Part shown: positions 7,704 through 15,476 of the stretch, piece by piece
How positions within the stretch are numbered: position 1 is the stretch's first letter
Layout: each line of letters begins with the position of its first letter
Assembly (NCBI GenBank): GCA_025934635.1
Contig: JAICWX010000095.1
Span: 1-26,580 of the forward strand
Direction: 5' to 3'
DNA length: 26,580 nucleotides
Origin: Streptosporangiaceae bacterium
Lineage (GTDB): Bacteria; Actinomycetota; Actinomycetes; Streptosporangiales; Streptosporangiaceae
Translations under genes and position numbers: made by a program
The notes under the pieces: model-generated
What the model was told of the DNA's origin: nothing
Seen by the model: only the letters and a program-made list of their open reading frames with translations
Databases searched by the model: none

Positions 7704-9002
7704 ATGGACCACGGACTCGTCAAGCGCCTGCGCGGCGACGTCGGCGACCGGCTGGCGGAGCAGCGCCGCCTGGACGCGGCGGCCGGGATGCCGCCGATGA
7801 CTGGGGAGGACGAGCGCCAGTTCGCCCGGGCGCTCGTCTCGCAGGTGCTCGAGGAGCACGCCCGGAGCGAGATCCTGGTCGGCCGCCCGCCGCTGAACGC
7901 CCAGGATGAAGAGGATCTCGCCGAGGCGATCCACGCGGCCCTGTTCGGGGTGGGACGGCTCCAGCCGCTGCTGGAAGACCAGAACATCGAGAACATCGAC
8001 ATCAACGGCTGCGACCGGGTCTTCATCGGCTACGCCGACGGCAGCGAGGTTCTCGGCGAGCCGGTGGCCGAGAGCGACGACGAACTGGTCGAGCTGATCC
8101 AGGTCCTGGCCGCCTACTCCGGGCTGTCCAGCCGCCCGTTCGACACCGCCAACCCCCAGCTCGACCTGCGGCTGCCCGACGGATCCCGGCTGTCCGCGGT
8201 GATGGACGTGACGCTGCGGCCCGCGATCTCCATCCGGCGCGCCCGGATGGGCAAGGTCTTCCTGGCCGACCTGGTCGGCAACGGCACGATCACCCCGGAT
8301 GTCGGCTCGTTCCTGGCCGCGGCGGTGGGGGCCCGCAAGAACATCATGATCGCCGGGGCCACCAACGCGGGCAAGACCACGCTGCTGCGCGCGCTGGCCA
8401 ACCAGATCCCCGCCGAGGAACGGCTCATCACCGTGGAGCGCGCCCTCGAGCTCGGCCTGGACCACTACCCCGAGCTGCACCCGAACGTGGTGGCGTTCGA
8501 GGAACGGCTGCCGAACAGCGAGGGCCAGGGCGAGATCACCATGGCCGACCTGGTCCGCCGCAGCTTGCGCATGAACCCCAGCCGGGTCATCGTCGGCGAG
8601 GTCCTCGGCGACGAGATCGTGACCATGCTGAACGCGATGACCCAGGGCAACGACGGCTCGCTGTCCACGATCCACTCGAACTCGAGCCTCGAGGTGTTCA
8701 ACCGCATCTCCACCTACGCGATCCAGTCCGCCGAGCGGCTGCCGGTCGACGCCACCCACATGCTGATCGCGGGGGCCATCGACTTCGTCGTGTTCCAGGA
8801 GAAGCGCAACGAGTACACCCAGGGCGGCCGCCTGCGCCGGTTCGTGAGCAGCGTGCGGGAGGTCACCGGCGTGGACGGCCGGGTGCTCTCCAGCGAGGTG
8901 TTCGCGCCGAGCCGCGACGGCCGGGCCGTGCCGCACGCCCCGGCTTCCTGCCTGGACGAGCTGGCCGCCTTCGGCTACGACCCGTCCCGGGGAGGCTGGT
9001 GA
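7704..9002 (+). CDS. tadA: TadA/CpaF-family pilus assembly ATPase
   Basis: This 432-residue secretion ATPase of the VirB11/PilT class is the motor that drives Flp pilus assembly. Visible landmarks are an N-terminal helical region (1-90), the conserved N-domain sequence ENIDINGCDRVF (about 94-105), a P-loop GATNAGKTT (about 216-224), the Asp/Glu box region with ERALELGL (about 247-254), Walker B-like RVIVGEVLGDE (about 293-303) and the His box LSTIHSNS (about 320-327). Length and motif order are normal for TadA/CpaF. The ATG at 7704 has GAGG about 5-6 bases upstream and follows the previous stop by 6 bases. All catalytic motifs are intact, in contrast to its TadZ-like neighbour. Confidence 0.95.
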   Translation: MDHGLVKRLRGDVGDRLAEQRRLDAAAGMPPMTGEDERQFARALVSQVLEEHARSEILVGRPPLNAQDEEDLAEAIHAALFGVGRLQPLLEDQNIENIDINGCDRVFIGYADGSEVLGEPVAESDDELVELIQVLAAYSGLSSRPFDTANPQLDLRLPDGSRLSAVMDVTLRPAISIRRARMGKVFLADLVGNGTITPDVGSFLAAAVGARKNIMIAGATNAGKTTLLRALANQIPAEERLITVERALELGLDHYPELHPNVVAFEERLPNSEGQGEITMADLVRRSLRMNPSRVIVGEVLGDEIVTMLNAMTQGNDGSLSTIHSNSSLEVFNRISTYAIQSAERLPVDATHMLIAGAIDFVVFQEKRNEYTQGGRLRRFVSSVREVTGVDGRVLSSEVFAPSRDGRAVPHAPASCLDELAAFGYDPSRGGW

Positions 9003-9012
9003 TGAATAGGTG

Positions 9013-9984
9013 ATGAGCAGCAGCCAGCTCGAACTGCTCGCGGTCTTGGCCGGGGCACTGGCCGGCGCGGGCCTGTTCCTGTTCGTCGCCGCCGTCCGCG
9101 GCCTGTCGCCCAAGCCGCCGCGCAGCGGCCCCAGCCGGCTCGAACGCACCGTCAAGGACCTGTTCAGCGTCCGCGGCGCGATCGCCGTCATCGTCGGGAT
9201 CGCGGTGCTGCTGGTCACCCGGTGGGTCGTGGCCGGCATCGGCATGGCCATGCTCGCCTACAGCTGGCGCGGACTCAGCGGCGCCGGGTCCGAGCGGCGG
9301 GCCATGTCCCGGCTCGAGGGCCTGGCCACCTGGACCGAGTCGCTGCGCGACACGATCGCCGGCGCGGTCGGGCTCGAGCAGGCCATCCCCGCCTCGACCC
9401 GGGTCGCCGACGCCTCGATCCGCGAGCCGCTGGCCCGGCTGGTGGACCGGCTGCACACCCGGGTGCCGATGCACGCGGCGCTGCGCCGGTTCGCCGAGGA
9501 CCTCGACGACCCGAGCGCCGACATGATCATCGCGGCGCTGATCATCAACTCCCGGCTGCGCGGCCCCGGCCTGCGCGACCTGCTCGGCGCGCTGGCCGAC
9601 TCGGTCCGCGAGGAACTCGACATGCGCCGGAAGATCAACTCCAGCCGCCGGTCCACCCGGCGCAGCGTGCAGATCGTGATCGCCGTCTCGGTGCTGATGG
9701 CGGTCGGCCTGGCCATCCTCGACCACGCCTTCCTGGCGCCCTACGACAGCGTCTTCGGGCAGCTCGTGCTGGCCATCATCGTGGCGATCTACGCGCTCGG
9801 CATCGTCTGGCTGCGCAAGCTGGCCCGGTTCGACATGCCGCAGCGGCTGCTCGGCGCGGCCAGCACCGTCCCGACCCCAGGAGCCCCAGGAACCCTGGGA
9901 CCCCAAGGAGCCCAAGGGCCCGCAGGAGCCCACGCGGCCGCCGAGCCCGAGACCGTATCCGCCTGGCGAGGGGGCTCAGCGTGA
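9013..9984 (+). CDS. tadB: TadB-like integral membrane pilus assembly protein
   Basis: The protein has 323 residues and a GspF/T2SSF-type core. There is an N-terminal helix (about 7-28), one or two more helices around 55-85, the cytoplasmic T2SSF segment (about 95-215) with a helical bundle around GLEQAIPASTR and ALRRFAEDLDDPSADMIIAALI, and two C-terminal helices (about 220-240 and 250-270). TadB is the platform on which TadA acts, together with TadC. The C-terminal tail (about 290-307) has six consecutive Gly-X-Y triplets, unlike the usual short TadB end. GTG at 9010 is an alternative start. The nearest clear SD (GGAGG 8991-8995) is rather far from both. The gene ends overlapping the GTG of tadC. 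Confidence 0.9.
   Translation: MSSSQLELLAVLAGALAGAGLFLFVAAVRGLSPKPPRSGPSRLERTVKDLFSVRGAIAVIVGIAVLLVTRWVVAGIGMAMLAYSWRGLSGAGSERRAMSRLEGLATWTESLRDTIAGAVGLEQAIPASTRVADASIREPLARLVDRLHTRVPMHAALRRFAEDLDDPSADMIIAALIINSRLRGPGLRDLLGALADSVREELDMRRKINSSRRSTRRSVQIVIAVSVLMAVGLAILDHAFLAPYDSVFGQLVLAIIVAIYALGIVWLRKLARFDMPQRLLGAASTVPTPGAPGTLGPQGAQGPAGAHAAAEPETVSAWRGGSA
9880..9933 (+). repeat. Collagen-like Gly-X-Y repeat at the TadB C-terminus
   Basis: Eighteen codons encode GAP GTL GPQ GAQ GPA GAH. The DNA is a degenerate 9-base repeat around GGAGCCCCA/GGAGCCCAA, and its codons (GGA, CCA, CAA) are poorly used elsewhere in this GC-rich window. This suggests a recent local expansion, not ancient coding sequence. 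Confidence 0.65.
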
Positions 9985-10886
9985 TAGAAGCCCTGATCGT
10001 CGGCGCGGTCACCGGGCTGGCCCTGTTCGTGCTGATCTACGCGCTGATCCCGCGGCGGGTCGGGCTGGCCCGGCGGATCGCCGCGTTCGACGCGGGCCGC
10101 GGGCCCGCGCTGCGGCCGGTCAGCTACCCGGGCGACGGCCGGGAGAGCGCCTTCAGCAAGCGCCTCGGCCGCGCCCTGGCCCGGTTCTGCGCCGAACAAG
10201 GCTGGGAATTCCGTTCCCTGCGCTCCAACCTCGCCCTGGTCGGGAAGTCGTTCGAGAACTACCTCGCGACCAAGGTCCTGCTCGGCCTGTTCGGGCTGAT
10301 CTTCCCGCCGATCGTCCTCGGCCTCATCGGCCTGGCGGGCGCGCACCTGTCGATCATCATCCCGGTCTGGGCCGGGCTGATCTTCGCCGCCGTCTTCTTC
10401 TTCCTGCCCGATCTCGAGCTGCGCGGTGAGGTGGAGAAGCGGCAGCGGGACTTCCGGCACGCCATCGGCGCCTTCCTGGACCTGGTGGCGATGAACCTGT
10501 CCGGCGGCCGGGGCGTGCCCGAGGCGCTGATGGCGGCCAGCGAGATCGGCGAGGGCTGGGCGTTCTGGCGGATCAGGGACGCCCTGGCCAACGCCCGGAT
10601 CACCGGCCAGACGCCCTGGCAGGCGCTCGGCGTGCTCGGCGAGGAAGTCCAGGTGAACGAGCTGAAAGACCTGGCCGCGGCGCTCAGCCTGGTGGCCGAG
10701 GACGGGGCCAAGGTCCGGGAGTCGCTGACCGCCCGCGCGGTCAGCCTCCGCCGCCGCGAGCTCGCCGACCTCGAAGGTCAGGCGGGGGAGAAGTCCCAGT
10801 CGATGCTGCTGGCCCAGATGGTCCTGGCCGCGGCCTTCCTGATCTTCCTGATGTACCCGGCCGTCCACCTCCTGCTGCAGGCATGA
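9981..10886 (+). CDS. tadC: TadC-like integral membrane pilus assembly protein
   Basis: The protein has 301 residues and is the second GspF-type platform protein of the Tad system. It has an N-terminal helix (about 5-25), a pair of helices (about 93-145, rich in L, I, F), a cytoplasmic T2SSF domain (about 150-280) with the typical AIGAFLDLVAMNLSGGRG segment, and a final helix (about 278-298). It starts at GTG 9981, inside the tadB stop (GTGA overlap), with a strong SD (GAGGGGG) 6 bases upstream, which indicates translational coupling. TadB and TadC normally form a heteromeric inner-membrane platform. The protein ends next to the pilin gene. Confidence 0.92.
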   Translation: MIEALIVGAVTGLALFVLIYALIPRRVGLARRIAAFDAGRGPALRPVSYPGDGRESAFSKRLGRALARFCAEQGWEFRSLRSNLALVGKSFENYLATKVLLGLFGLIFPPIVLGLIGLAGAHLSIIIPVWAGLIFAAVFFFLPDLELRGEVEKRQRDFRHAIGAFLDLVAMNLSGGRGVPEALMAASEIGEGWAFWRIRDALANARITGQTPWQALGVLGEEVQVNELKDLAAALSLVAEDGAKVRESLTARAVSLRRRELADLEGQAGEKSQSMLLAQMVLAAAFLIFLMYPAVHLLLQA

Positions 10887-10903
10887 CGAAAACGAGGAGT
10901 CCC

Positions 10904-11161
10904 ATGAAGATGAACACGTTCGCCCCACCCGGCGCCGACGCGGTCCGGTACCTGAACACCTTCCTGGCGGCGCACGCCGCCCGGCTGCGCGCCGCCCTGG
11001 CCGACAAGGACCGCGGCGCGTCCGCGGTGGAGCTCGCGGTGATCACCGCCGTGCTGGTCGGCCTGGCCGTGGCCATCTTGGTCATCGTGGTCAAGTTCGC
11101 CAACACCCAGGGCACCGCCATCACCAACACCAACGTGCCGAACCCGGCCGGCGGCGGCTGA
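10904..11161 (+). CDS. Flp-like mini-pilin (class III prepilin)
   Basis: The protein has 85 residues: a 38-residue basic leader ending KDRG, then ASAVEL, a single hydrophobic helix (about 42-66) and a short polar Thr/Asn/Gly-rich tail. Gly38 with Glu at +5 fits the type IV/Flp prepilin cleavage pattern G|xxxxE. Processing would release a 47-residue mature pilin, the usual Flp size. It is the most likely major pilin subunit of this locus. The start was set at ATG 10904 because GAGGAG (10894-10899) lies 4 bases upstream. The longer in-frame ATG at 10883 overlaps the tadC stop but lacks a good SD, and ATG 10910 is a further option. No prepilin peptidase gene is seen nearby. Confidence 0.75.
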   Translation: MKMNTFAPPGADAVRYLNTFLAAHAARLRAALADKDRGASAVELAVITAVLVGLAVAILVIVVKFANTQGTAITNTNVPNPAGGG

Positions 11162-11198
11162 GCAATGCCGTAACAAGAGGCGATAACGGGAGAAGACA

Positions 11199-11648
11199 GT
11201 GACACGGGGCAGGTTGCGGCGCCGCCTGGCGGTCGCTTGCGCGCGCGGTAACGACCGCGGCGCGAGCGCGGTCGAGCTCGCCATCCTGGCCCCCGCGCTG
11301 ATCTTCGTCAGCCTGCTCATCGTCCAGTTCGCGATCTGGTTCGACGCCCGGCACGCCGCCCTGGCCGCGGCGCAGCAGGGCGACCTGGTCGCCCGCGAGA
11401 GCGCCGCCACCAACCCCGGTGGCTGGCAGGCGCTGGCCCAGAACGCCGCCACCAGCTACTACCGGGGCCTGGACACCAGCTTGATCTCCGCCGTCACCGC
11501 GCAGAGCGCGGCCGGCCAGAACGGCACCGTCTCGGTCACCGTGCGGGGCAAGATGACCGGCATCTGGCCGCTGACCATCAGCGAGACGGTGACCGGCCCG
11601 ATCGAGTGCTTCCGCACCCAGGCCAGCCAGGGGACCGCATGCGGCTGA
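11199..11648 (+). CDS. TadE-like pseudopilin
   Basis: The protein has 149 residues. A 21-residue arginine-rich leader ends NDRG, followed by ASAVELAILAPALIF as the start of the membrane helix (about 24-48) and an extracytoplasmic domain of about 100 residues with a Gly/Thr/Val-rich beta segment. RGASAVELAILAPALI is the hallmark of the TadE family: Gly21, Glu26, then the AP motif. TadE-type minor pilins are needed for pilus biogenesis and are processed by the same peptidase as Flp. The GTG at 11199 follows GGGAGAAG (11188-11195). The gene overlaps the next start by 10 bases. Confidence 0.88.
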   Translation: MTRGRLRRRLAVACARGNDRGASAVELAILAPALIFVSLLIVQFAIWFDARHAALAAAQQGDLVARESAATNPGGWQALAQNAATSYYRGLDTSLISAVTAQSAAGQNGTVSVTVRGKMTGIWPLTISETVTGPIECFRTQASQGTACG

Positions 11649-12097
11649 GGACCCTGGTCAGCAAGCTCAGGAACGACCGCGGCTCGATGGCGGTCGAGTT
11701 CGTGGTGGCGGCGCCCGCCCTGGTGTTCCTGCTGCTGCTGGTAGCGGCCGGCGGCCAGTGGCTCAGCGCGACCGGCGACGTGGGCTCGGCCGCCCGCGAC
11801 GCGGTCCGCGGCGCCTCGGTGGCCCGCACCTTCGCCGACGCCCAGGCCAACGCGCGGACCGCGGCCCAGTCCGACCTGGGCGCCCGGTGCGGCGGCGGTG
11901 GCGTCACCACCAGCGTCCAGCTGTTCTCCGACGGCGCCCCGGTGGGCGCGGGCAACTTCGCGACCGCACAGCAGATCCGGGTCACCGTGTCCTGCGTGGC
12001 CAGCCTCTCGGTCTTCCACGTCATCGGCTTCCCGGTCAGCCAGACCTTCGCCGACAGCGCCACCGCGCCGCTCGACCCGTTCGAGGACCGGGGGTGA
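11639..12097 (+). CDS. Second TadE-like (TadE/TadF) pseudopilin
   Basis: The protein has 152 residues: leader MRLRTLVSKLRNDRG (15 residues), cleavage-like site G15|SMAVEF with Glu20, one membrane helix (about 17-40) that includes APALVFLLLL, then an extracytoplasmic domain with two Cys (near 84 and 120) that could form a disulfide. The ATG at 11639 sits inside the previous gene and is preceded by AGGGGA 4-5 bases upstream. It overlaps the next gene by GTGA. It probably serves as a minor pilin alongside the first TadE-like protein; which of the two is TadF cannot be told from the sequence alone. Confidence 0.85.
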   Translation: MRLRTLVSKLRNDRGSMAVEFVVAAPALVFLLLLVAAGGQWLSATGDVGSAARDAVRGASVARTFADAQANARTAAQSDLGARCGGGGVTTSVQLFSDGAPVGAGNFATAQQIRVTVSCVASLSVFHVIGFPVSQTFADSATAPLDPFEDRG

Positions 12098-12585
12098 GCC
12101 GCGTGCGAGGCCTGCTGACCCGGCTGAGCGAGGCCGGCCCCGACCGGGGCTCGGTGTCCCTGTGGGTCGTCATGTTCGCGTTCGTGACGCTGGCGCTGCT
12201 GATCCTGGTCGTCGACGGCGGCCAGGTCATCGTGGCCAAGTCCCGGGCCGCGGACATCGCCGAGCAGGCCGCCCGGGCCGCGGCCGACGACATCGACCCG
12301 GGCGGGCTCAGGAACGGCGCCGTCGCGATCGCCGCGGGCGCCTGCGGTATCCCCGGCCCGGCCAGCGAGCTTGTCTCCACCTACCAGAAGGGAGTCGGCG
12401 TGACGGCGACGATGCTGAAATGCACACCCGGGACCGGTCCCGGGGGCGCCCCGGACGTCACCGTGCGGGTCCAGGTGTCCATGAAGCCGTTCCTCCCGGT
12501 CAACCCGTTCGGCACCATCACCGTGACGGCGACCGAGACGGCCTTCCTGGCCTGCGGCACCGCGAACGCCCGGGTGGCCTGCTGA
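12094..12585 (+). CDS. TadG-like membrane-anchored protein of the Tad locus
   Basis: The protein has 163 residues with the same layout as the two preceding genes. A basic leader ends PDRG19, a membrane helix follows (about 22-46, WVVMFAFVTLALLILVV), then DGGQVIVAKSRAADIAEQAARAAA, the segment typical of TadG/TadE-related proteins just after the helix. An extracytoplasmic domain has several Cys (about 91, 111, 155, 163). Unlike its two neighbours it lacks the Glu at +5 after the Gly (SVSLW instead of xxxxE), so it is probably not a peptidase substrate. It starts at GTG 12094 in a GTGA overlap, with GAGG 7 bases upstream. It ends in a TGATG overlap with the next gene. Confidence 0.8.
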   Translation: MSRVRGLLTRLSEAGPDRGSVSLWVVMFAFVTLALLILVVDGGQVIVAKSRAADIAEQAARAAADDIDPGGLRNGAVAIAAGACGIPGPASELVSTYQKGVGVTATMLKCTPGTGPGGAPDVTVRVQVSMKPFLPVNPFGTITVTATETAFLACGTANARVAC

Positions 12586-15476
12586 TGGCCCCGCCCATCC
12601 CCGGCCTCAGGAAGCCGGTCCAGGTCAGGCACCGGACGGCGGGCGACGTGGTGGCCGGCATCGGCGCCATCATCTTGCTCACCGCGCTGACCATCGGGGT
12701 GCCGGTCGCGCTGGTCACCCTGGTCGGCCTGCCGGTACCGCACACGATGCCGAAGCTGAGCGCGCTCACCAGCCAGCTCGACATCACCGCGATCCTGCGC
12801 ATCTTGTCGGTGATCATCTGGCTGGCCTGGATCCAGCTCGTCTGGTGCGTCCTGGTCGAGGTCAAGGCGGCGGCCAGCCACACCGCCGCCCGGCCCAAGG
12901 TGCCGCTGGCCGGCGCCACCCAGTCCGCCGCGCACCGGCTGGTCACCGCGGCGCTGCTGCTGTTCACGGCGGCCGCCGCGCTCACCCCCGCCGTCATCAG
13001 CCACGGCCCGCCCCAGCCGGCCCACTCGGTGTCCGCCCCGGCTATGAGCGGGGCCATGAACGCCGTCACCCCCGCGATCGGAGTCACCGGCAACGGCCTC
13101 ACCGCCGCCCACGTCCCGCAGGCTCACGTGGCCCCCAACGCCGACAAGATGTACGTGGTCAACCCGCCGGTCGGCCGGTTCCACGAGTCGCTGTGGGAGA
13201 TCGCCCACAACCATCTCGGCGACGGCCGCCGCTACCGCGAGATCTTCGAGCTGAACTCCGAGCGGATCCAGCCCGACGGGTCCAAGCTCACCATCGCCAG
13301 CCTGATCAGGCCCGGCTGGACGCTGCTGATGCCCAAGGACGCGCACGGTCCCGGCATCTCGGCGGTCAGCCCCAAGCAGGCCAGCGAGCTCGGCCTGGCC
13401 GCGCACGCCGCCCACGGCCACCCCGGTGCTGGCCAGAACGGTGCCGGCCAGAACGGTGCCGGCCAGAACGGTGCCGGCCCGGTGACCGAGCTGCCCGACA
13501 CCGGAACTCCGGCGGGCTCCGTTCGGGATAATGGGGTGTTCGCGGCTCCGGCGGCCCCCGCGTCGCAGGCCCCCGGCTGGCCCTACGAGCTGTCCGCCGC
13601 CTCGCTGCTGGCGGCGGGCGTGCTGGCCGGGCTCGGCCGGCGGCGGCGGGAGCAGCTGTGGCAGCGGGCCTTCGGCCGCCGCATCGCGGGCCCTGACCCG
13701 GACGCGGCGCTGGCCGAGCAGGCGCTGCGGCTCGGCGCCGACGACCCCGCGGTGCGGATGCTCGACACCGGCCTGCGGTACCTGTCGGGGCAGCTCGCGG
13801 CCAGCGGCAAGACCCCGCCGACGGTGTTCGCCGCCCACCTGGGCCTCCAGAACCTGGACCTGTGGATCGCCCCGCCCGACCCGAACCCGCCCCGGCCGTG
13901 GCAGGCCGCCGACGGCGGCCAGGTCTGGCGGCTGCCGTTCGCGGCCACCGCCGGCCTCGACGCCCAGGAAATGAGCAGGGAAGCCAGTACCGGCAGTGGC
14001 GCCCTCGCGCCGTACCCGGGCCTGGTCTCGCTCGGCACCAACGAGTCCGGCCGGATCCTGGTCGACCTCGAGGTCGCGCACGGCCTGATCGCGGTGCGCG
14101 GGCCGCGCCCGGTGGTGCAGGCCGCGCTGTCCGCGCTCGCCGTGGAGCTGGTGACCAACCGCTGGTCCGACCAGATGCAGGTCACGCTCATCGGTTTCGG
14201 TGAGGGACTGACGGAAATTTCCCCCGAACGGGTGCAGGTGGCCCACACCCTGGACGACATCCTGCCGGACCTGGAACGGCGCGCCGGGCAGGTAAGAGAC
14301 GCGATGGCGTCGGCCGGGATCGACTCGGTCCTGACCGGCCGCTCCCTGGGCGGCGACGCGGACAGCTGGGCGCCGCACTACCTGATCATGGGCGTGCCGC
14401 CGACCCAGGCCCAGGCCGAGCGGCTGCTCGCGCTGGCCCGGAGCCGGTACCGGATGGGGTTCGGCTACGTGATCGCGGGCGACGTCCGCGGCGCCACCTG
14501 GACCTGGGACCTGTCACCGGAGGGACGGCTGTCGGCCGAGGTGCTCGGCTTCGACCTGGAGGCGCAGCTGCTGCCGCCGGAGCAGTACGCGGCGGTGGTC
14601 AAGCTGTTCCGCGGCGCCGCGGCGGGCGCGGACGTACCGCTGGCGGTGCTGTCGGCCGTCGCGGGCTCCGGTACGGTGCCGCCCGGGCACCTGGATCCCG
14701 GCGCGGTGCTGCCGGTCGAGATCGGCCTGCTCGGCCAGGTGGCCGTGCAGGCCCCGGGCCCGCTCGAGCCCGACCGGCTCGCGCTGGCCTCCGAGCTCGT
14801 CGTCTACCTGGCCGCGCACCCGGACGGCGTGCACGCCAACGTGCTGGCCGGCGCGGTCTGGCCGCGCGGGGTCTCGCCCGAGGTGCGCGACGCGGCGCTG
14901 TCCCGGGTGCACGCCTGGCTCGGCACCGACTCCGCCGGCCAGCCGAACCTGCTCACCGACGCCGACGGCCGGCTCCGCCTGGGCCCCGGCGCCCGGATCG
15001 ACTGGCAGGTGTTCCGGGCCCTGTTCGGCCGGGCCAGCCAGGCCGCCGGGGCGGGCGACGCCGACGCCGAGGCGGGCTACCTGGAGCACGCGCTGAGCCT
15101 GGTCCGCGGCCAGTTCCTGGACGGGCGCGACCCGGCCCGGTACGCCTGGCTGGCCACCGACGAGATCGAGTACGAGGTCACCGCCGCCGTCGCCGACGCC
15201 GCCCACCGGCTGGCCGGGCTGCGGCTGGCCGCGGGCGACCCCGACGGCTCGATGGCGGCGGCCCGGGCCGGCCTGCGCCTCGCCTTCAACGACGAGCTGC
15301 TGTGGCGCGACCTGCTGACCGGCGCCCACGCCACCGGCCAGGAGCACGTCCTGCGCGCCGTCGTCGGCGAACTGTCCGCCCGCGTCGCCCTGGACGAGGT
15401 CATGCCGCGGATGGCCCCGGAAACCGAGGCGCTCATCGACGAGCTCCTCCCGTCCTGGAGGACCTCAGCCGCATGA
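12585..15476 (+). CDS. LysM - transmembrane - SARP/BTAD fusion, putative membrane-bound transcription regulator
   Basis: This 963-residue multidomain protein has three membrane helices (about 22-50, 68-92, 118-138), a LysM-like peptidoglycan-binding domain (about 187-252) and a linker with GAGQN repeats (about 281-299). An LPDTG sequence (303-307) follows, then a fourth helix (about 334-351) ending in GRRRRE. Residues about 360-690 resemble a P-loop fold without a Walker A (GPRPVVQA near 505). A winged-helix segment (about 707-800) of the SARP type (LLGQVAV ... ANVLAGAVWPRGVS) and a BTAD-like helical repeat region (about 805-955) complete it. By the positive-inside rule the LysM would face the wall and the SARP part the cytoplasm. 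I infer a sensor that links wall or pilus state to transcription. The ATG overlaps the previous stop (TGATG), and the gene overlaps the lipoprotein gene by ATGA. Confidence 0.85.
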   Translation: MAPPIPGLRKPVQVRHRTAGDVVAGIGAIILLTALTIGVPVALVTLVGLPVPHTMPKLSALTSQLDITAILRILSVIIWLAWIQLVWCVLVEVKAAASHTAARPKVPLAGATQSAAHRLVTAALLLFTAAAALTPAVISHGPPQPAHSVSAPAMSGAMNAVTPAIGVTGNGLTAAHVPQAHVAPNADKMYVVNPPVGRFHESLWEIAHNHLGDGRRYREIFELNSERIQPDGSKLTIASLIRPGWTLLMPKDAHGPGISAVSPKQASELGLAAHAAHGHPGAGQNGAGQNGAGQNGAGPVTELPDTGTPAGSVRDNGVFAAPAAPASQAPGWPYELSAASLLAAGVLAGLGRRRREQLWQRAFGRRIAGPDPDAALAEQALRLGADDPAVRMLDTGLRYLSGQLAASGKTPPTVFAAHLGLQNLDLWIAPPDPNPPRPWQAADGGQVWRLPFAATAGLDAQEMSREASTGSGALAPYPGLVSLGTNESGRILVDLEVAHGLIAVRGPRPVVQAALSALAVELVTNRWSDQMQVTLIGFGEGLTEISPERVQVAHTLDDILPDLERRAGQVRDAMASAGIDSVLTGRSLGGDADSWAPHYLIMGVPPTQAQAERLLALARSRYRMGFGYVIAGDVRGATWTWDLSPEGRLSAEVLGFDLEAQLLPPEQYAAVVKLFRGAAAGADVPLAVLSAVAGSGTVPPGHLDPGAVLPVEIGLLGQVAVQAPGPLEPDRLALASELVVYLAAHPDGVHANVLAGAVWPRGVSPEVRDAALSRVHAWLGTDSAGQPNLLTDADGRLRLGPGARIDWQVFRALFGRASQAAGAGDADAEAGYLEHALSLVRGQFLDGRDPARYAWLATDEIEYEVTAAVADAAHRLAGLRLAAGDPDGSMAAARAGLRLAFNDELLWRDLLTGAHATGQEHVLRAVVGELSARVALDEVMPRMAPETEALIDELLPSWRTSAA
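13425..13481 (+). repeat. 15-bp repeat encoding GAGQN in the LysM-SARP linker
   Basis: Three full units (13425-13439, 13440-13454, 13455-13469; consensus GGTGCCGGCCAGAAC) and a partial fourth (13470-13481) encode GAGQN-GAGQN-GAGQN-GAGP. Units 2 and 3 are identical and unit 1 differs by one base. The repeat sits between the LysM domain and the LPDTG sequence, so copy-number change would alter the spacer length. Confidence 0.8.

Noticed and set aside
12381..14378. Long minus-strand open frame opposite the LysM-SARP gene
   Set aside because: No domain or SD support, and the composition is typical of an antisense frame.
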